Translations under genes and position numbers: made by a program
Origin: Cytobacillus sp. IB215665
GTDB taxonomy: Bacteria; Bacillota; Bacilli; Bacillales; SM2101
Reading direction: 5' to 3'
NCBI RefSeq assembly: GCF_033963835.1
Contig: NZ_JAXBME010000006.1
Location: 124,001 to 188,000 of the forward strand
DNA: 64,000 bases
Notes under the pieces: generated by a model
What the model was told of the DNA's origin: nothing
The model's input: the letters and a program-made list of their open reading frames with translations, nothing else
Database searches by the model: none
In this document: positions 60,373 to 64,000 of the stretch, piece after piece
Layout of the letters: each line of letters opens with the position of its first letter
Numbering within the stretch: position 1 is the stretch's first letter

Positions 60373-63216
60373 ATGAAAAGTATAGTAAGCAGTTCGACTA
60401 AATATTCGATAAACATCATTTTTTTCCTGTTATTATTTGTTTTTATTCCTCCAAATGTATTAGGTGCTGTAGATGATGAAAGTGAAGAGCTAGAAGCACC
60501 TCCAGGATATGAAGTAATTGATAGAGGTACATATCAATTATATTTACCTGATGATTCTGCTGCATCTGGATCTATTTCGAAATCGCTAAAAACAGATCCT
60601 ACTACTGTACAAGAGGTGGGAGACAGGGGAAACAGCAGCGGTTATGTGGAACCAGAATTAATTGTTCCTGCGCTTGATGACAACGAGGCTTTTCCATTCG
60701 ACACATATGAAAATCGAACAATATTTCATGGAATTGAACCATTTGAGTATATTCCGATAAATTTTATCATAGATCCTGGTTATAACGATCATTATTACAA
60801 TGCGGAATATTATGAGAAGCTTGCAGGCGAGTCATTAAGTGTTCTAAATAATGCGTTAGATAAATATGATCCAAATATTGACACGTTCAGAGCAATATAT
60901 AGTCCTGATAATGGGTTATTAAATTCTGCTTTTCCTGTTGGTACCCCTAGAGAAATTACTTTATTATTGGACAAAAACTCATATTTTGCTGAGGGATTGA
61001 CATTAGATATAGAGGAATGGTGGGAGAGAGCTGCATATGGAAATGAGAAGACGGGTGGACCTGCTACGGCTAGTTTTCAAAGATCTTATGGGTTGACTGA
61101 GTCACAGCAGGAAATGGCAACACTTACTCATGGGTTTGGCTTAGGTATTTCAACTGAATTTACTAGCAAAGCTTTTGCAGTAGAATTTAAAGTAGGCGTG
61201 AGCTTAAATTATAATTACTCTGATTCAAGAAGCTATGCGTTTTCTAGAACGATAAATGAGGCTAATACAGAAACTTTTACTAAGCCTTTTGGAACAATAG
61301 CTGGTGCAAATCCATATAAATGGGCAGTTTATAACTTAGTTACGCAATCTAAAGTTAATTTTACGCAAGCTAATCATTTTCATGAACTTAGCAAAGCGTT
61401 TGAAAATGACTTAGACGATTATGGCCTTAGACCTGATAAAAATTCTTATGTTATCAAAATGGTCAATAAAGGCTACGCAACGATGGAAGTACCAATTTAT
61501 CCAGAAGATTCTCTTTTAGAAGTACCATCAAACGTACGTGTAGATTCATCATTTGCTGACTTGACGACAACTTTGTCTTGGGATCAAACTTCTGATCCGA
61601 ATGTAGACGGCTTTATCGTATATAAAAATGATAGTATCGCCGCACTCATTCAAGACCCAACTGTTACGAGCTGGTTAGATGTGAATGTAGAACCAGAAAA
61701 AAATAATGTTTATTGGATCAAGTCTTATCATGAAGATACCCTTTTTGATAATAGAACATTATATAAAACGGTATCACGACCAAGTAATGAAGTTTTTGGG
61801 AAAGTCGAATTAACAGCCGCATCGTTAAGAGATATTGTTCAAACTAGCTGCTCTATTCCTTTTTCTTGGGAAGATGATCAACTACCAGCTGGAGAGAGAA
61901 CATATTATAGAGTATATATTGGTAATCCTGATGCAGGCGGTGAAGAAGTAGGAGCATTTGAAGGTACTGATGCTTCAGTGAATATTTCAGCTGAATTATA
62001 CGATGTATTAGTTGAAAATGACAATGTAGATTTTTATATAATGAAGGAAGTTTTATATAATGATAAATTAATTAAATCACCAACTTCTAAAATAGCTAAT
62101 AACTTTGCTGTAACAGAAACTGCATTTCTATTTACTAAAACAGGATTTAACGGCGAGTGTGTTGCAGTCAGTAAAGGTCAAAAAGTATCTGATGTGAGTT
62201 CAATAGATTTTCCGAATAATAGCCTATCATCTATATTAGTAAGAGGAGATGTATATGTTACACTACACAAAGATAAAAGTTATGGTGGTTTAACTCAAAC
62301 GATATTTGGTAATGCGACTTTCCGTGACTTAGATTCAAAAGAAATAGGCGCTAATACGGTTTCATCTCTAGAGGTGCAAGAAAAGAAAGATGGTATTTAT
62401 CTTTTTACAGGCTCACAGTATATGGGTGACATGCTGTATAAATCTAGAAATAATGATGGTATATCATCATTTGATGATATTCAAGCAGATATTGGCTTTC
62501 CAAATGATGATTTATCTTCAGTAAAGGTAGTTGGACCGTATGCACTTATAACCTATCAATATAAAGGGTATGATGGTGAAGTTTCTTGGTTTAATGATGG
62601 CGGGGACAAAACGTTAGATGATAGAGCTATAGGTGATAATCGAGCATCAGCTATCAAAATAGTAAAAGGTGAAGGTGTTCACTTCTTTAAAGATAAAAAC
62701 TTCAAAGGAGAGCACAATAGGTATAATAATTGGTTATTGTGTGGATTAATTACTAAGGATGGATGTGAAGGTGGCTTTCCTAATGATGCATTAAGTTCAG
62801 TACTCGTTATCGGAGATTGGGCTGCTGTATTATATGAACATATGAATTATGAGGGGAATATGTCTTCGTATAAAGATGGTTCAAAGTGGCTATCTGGTTC
62901 AAATGTTGGCAAAAACCAAGTTTCTTCTTTTATGATATTACCAAAAGGAGTTTATTTATTTAAAGATAAAAACTATAATCCACTAAATACGTATAAAAGG
63001 ATTACTAAAATAGGGGCTTATTCTACTACAGAGGAAGTTGGAATTACAGAAGGTTCATTATCCTCAATATATATTGTCGGGGATTACAAAGCGACTTTGT
63101 TTACAAAAACTAATTTTGGGGGAACAAGTCAATTATTTACAGTGAGCGATAAAGACCTAAGTGATAATCCTGTTGGAAACAATAATGTAAAATCTCTTAC
63201 AGTCGAGGAGAAATAA
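60373..63216 (+). CDS. Secreted aerolysin-like / beta-gamma-crystallin multidomain protein
   Basis: The product has 947 residues. A signal peptide (basic N-terminus, hydrophobic FFLLLFVFIPP, cleavage near VLGA at about 32) is followed by an acidic linker. Residues about 90-370 include a long stretch with alternating small and polar residues (THGFGLGISTEFTSKAFAVE, VSLNYNYSDSRSYAFSRTIN) that looks like the insertion hairpin of aerolysin/ETX-MTX2 pore formers. Residues about 384-580 look like two Fn3-like modules (PSNVRVDSSFADLTTTLSW; RTYYRVYIGNP). From about 582 come four beta/gamma-crystallin domains, with eight N/D-x-x-S-S Greek-key calcium motifs (FPNNSLSSI, IGANTVSSL, FPNDDLSSV, IGDNRASAI, FPNDALSSV, VGKNQVSSF, then diverged ITEGSLSSI and VGNNNVKSL). 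It is monocistronic. The crystallin call is firm; the pore-former call is tentative. Confidence 0.72.
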   Translation: MKSIVSSSTKYSINIIFFLLLFVFIPPNVLGAVDDESEELEAPPGYEVIDRGTYQLYLPDDSAASGSISKSLKTDPTTVQEVGDRGNSSGYVEPELIVPALDDNEAFPFDTYENRTIFHGIEPFEYIPINFIIDPGYNDHYYNAEYYEKLAGESLSVLNNALDKYDPNIDTFRAIYSPDNGLLNSAFPVGTPREITLLLDKNSYFAEGLTLDIEEWWERAAYGNEKTGGPATASFQRSYGLTESQQEMATLTHGFGLGISTEFTSKAFAVEFKVGVSLNYNYSDSRSYAFSRTINEANTETFTKPFGTIAGANPYKWAVYNLVTQSKVNFTQANHFHELSKAFENDLDDYGLRPDKNSYVIKMVNKGYATMEVPIYPEDSLLEVPSNVRVDSSFADLTTTLSWDQTSDPNVDGFIVYKNDSIAALIQDPTVTSWLDVNVEPEKNNVYWIKSYHEDTLFDNRTLYKTVSRPSNEVFGKVELTAASLRDIVQTSCSIPFSWEDDQLPAGERTYYRVYIGNPDAGGEEVGAFEGTDASVNISAELYDVLVENDNVDFYIMKEVLYNDKLIKSPTSKIANNFAVTETAFLFTKTGFNGECVAVSKGQKVSDVSSIDFPNNSLSSILVRGDVYVTLHKDKSYGGLTQTIFGNATFRDLDSKEIGANTVSSLEVQEKKDGIYLFTGSQYMGDMLYKSRNNDGISSFDDIQADIGFPNDDLSSVKVVGPYALITYQYKGYDGEVSWFNDGGDKTLDDRAIGDNRASAIKIVKGEGVHFFKDKNFKGEHNRYNNWLLCGLITKDGCEGGFPNDALSSVLVIGDWAAVLYEHMNYEGNMSSYKDGSKWLSGSNVGKNQVSSFMILPKGVYLFKDKNYNPLNTYKRITKIGAYSTTEEVGITEGSLSSIYIVGDYKATLFTKTNFGGTSQLFTVSDKDLSDNPVGNNNVKSLTVEEK

Positions 63217-63228
63217 TATATCATAAAG

Positions 63229-63307
63229 CTCAACACACATTGAGGTTTTTTCCTAGATCATTTTAACAAGATAGGGCAGGAACCTTATATGTGGTTTCCT
63301 GCCTTTA
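63229..63307 (+). terminator. Two consecutive terminator hairpins after the secreted-protein gene
   Basis: CTCAA...TTGAGGTTTTTT (63229-63251) comes first. The second is GGCAGGAACC...GGTTTCCTGCC then TTTATG (63274-63307). The tandem arrangement insulates tyrS from read-through. Confidence 0.7.
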
Positions 63308-63419
63308 TGATATCATTGTGTTTATTTTGTTAGGTTGGGTGAAAAAAATTATAATTGGGATAAAAAGAAAGGTTGCTAAATCATTCTATATTCTGTAAAA
63401 TAATTAAAAATCAGAATAA

Positions 63420-63650
63420 GATATAAGTTATGATAGGACAAAGTAGTTATTATCTCCCTGTATTTAGAGATCTGATGGTGGGTGAAAATCAGAACAAAGA
63501 TAAGAACGAATTACCTCCTTGAACTTTCTTTGTGAACACATTTTAGCAAAGGACGGATGAGCCGTTATTCGATTTAAGTGGAAGATATATCTTCAATTAA
63601 GGGTGGTACCGCGTTAACCACGTCCCTTTATAAGGGGCGTGGTTTTTTAT
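63420..63650 (+). promoter_or_regulatory. T-box riboswitch (tyrosine) with terminator
   Basis: Stem I elements include AGAGATCTGATGGTGGGTGA, then AAATCAGAAC. The specifier region reads GAATTACCTCC with TAC (63512-63514), a tyrosine codon. The T-box bulge AGGGTGGTACCGCG lies around 63600-63613, and the terminator AACCACGTCCCTT...AAGGGGCGTGGTTTTTT at 63616-63647. Uncharged tRNA-Tyr would stabilise the antiterminator and allow tyrS expression. Confidence 0.95.
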
Positions 63651-63668
63651 ATTTAAAGGAGGAAAAAA

Positions 63669-64000
63669 ATGGATAATTTCAAGAGGCTTACGAATGAACA
63701 AACAATGGAGGTTGAGAGGCAGCTGAGAATTTACAAAAATGGGGTTGAAGAAATTATTCCGGAAGCAGAGCTGAAAGACAAACTCTCAAGGTCTTTATTA
63801 AAGAATGAACCATTAAAAATTAAATTAGGTTTAGATCCTTCTGCTCCTGATGTTCATTTAGGGCATACTGTCGTATTGAATAAATTGAAACAATTTCAAG
63901 ATAACGGCCACATCGTCCAATTAATTATAGGTGATTTTACTGGGAAAATAGGAGATCCAACTGGTAAATCTGCAGTAAGAAAGCAATTAACAAATGAAGA
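63669..64000 (+). CDS. tyrS: Tyrosyl-tRNA synthetase, N-terminal part (cut by window edge)
   Basis: The first 110 residues are present. [20 protein letters not shown] includes the class I HIGH-equivalent (HLGH), followed by [20 protein letters not shown] and [20 protein letters not shown], the tyrosine-binding part. The N-terminal helix [18 protein letters not shown] is typical of the TyrZ-type enzyme of Bacillus, not of the housekeeping TyrS, so this may be the second isozyme. ATG 63669 has AAAGGAGG seven bases ahead. It is controlled by the tyrosine T-box. Confidence 0.95.
   Translation, partial: MDNFKRLTNEQTMEVERQLRIYKNGVEEIIPEAELKDKLSRSLLKNEPLKIKLGLDPSAPDVHLGHTVVLNKLKQFQDNGHIVQLIIGDFTGKIGDPTGKSAVRKQLTNE

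Overview
The window comes from a low-GC, AT-rich Firmicute, almost certainly a Bacillaceae member. The signs are strong AGGAGG ribosome-binding sites, many TTG/GTG starts, a SAM-I (S-box) riboswitch, a tyrosine T-box, Fur, FapR and CcpA-like sites, and gene families (mtnB, ykvI, sbcDC, fabH, a TxpA-like type I toxin) typical of Bacillus relatives. I see no rRNA, tRNA, CRISPR array, prophage or transposase. The two edges cut an S-box (left, minus strand) and tyrS (right).

Layout. 1-961: S-box edge and mtnB (methionine salvage). 1.4-10.1 kb: a mixed housekeeping/accessory stretch with a CBS/CNNM membrane protein, small membrane proteins, a thiol peroxidase-like protein, a pentapeptide-repeat protein and an ArsR-type regulator with an MFS pump. 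10.2-17.9 kb: an NTP pyrophosphatase, then a Fur-box-controlled siderophore biosynthesis operon (two NIS synthetases, MFS exporter, fold-type III PLP enzyme). 18.5-23.6 kb: nitroreductase, an unknown protein facing a TetR regulator across a palindrome-rich gap, an ECF sigma factor whose C-terminus looks replaced by a glyoxalase tail, and two VOC genes. 23.7-28.6 kb: a second Fur-controlled iron block, with a FhuF-like reductase, ATPase and two FecCD permeases on the minus strand and a lipoprotein receptor on the plus strand. 28.9-42.3 kb: accessory genes with several decayed ones (a frameshifted isochorismatase-family gene, a zinc phospholipase C-like pseudogene, a FabZ-like fragment), a FapR-box fabH, a second ECF sigma/VOC pair, a MOSC protein, YkvI, a small M50-like protease and a FadR-type regulator.

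42.4-47.5 kb: AGPS-like flavoprotein, GlpD-like dehydrogenase and FGGY kinase, next to the FadR-type regulator, which has a matching operator in its own promoter; this looks like a catabolic unit for an unidentified polyol or glycerol-ether-type substrate. 47.6-51.0 kb (minus): ECF sigma, membrane protein, ABC ATPase and permease. 51.3-53.1 kb: membrane protein and MFS pump. 53.6-53.8 kb: type I toxin locus. 54.1-59.0 kb: sbcD-sbcC and a two-TM protein that is a paralogue of one at 5.2 kb. 59.3-60.3 kb: small membrane protein preceded by a 42-bp minisatellite. 60.4-63.2 kb: a 947-residue secreted protein that I read as an aerolysin-like module, Fn3-like modules and four beta/gamma-crystallin domains. 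63.4-64.0 kb: T-box and tyrS.

The two iron blocks form one functional system (make, export, re-import and reduce a citrate-type siderophore). A family of about 12 palindromic, MITE-like intergenic repeats of about 150-180 bp (or solo arms of them) is scattered through the whole window and explains much of the non-coding sequence.
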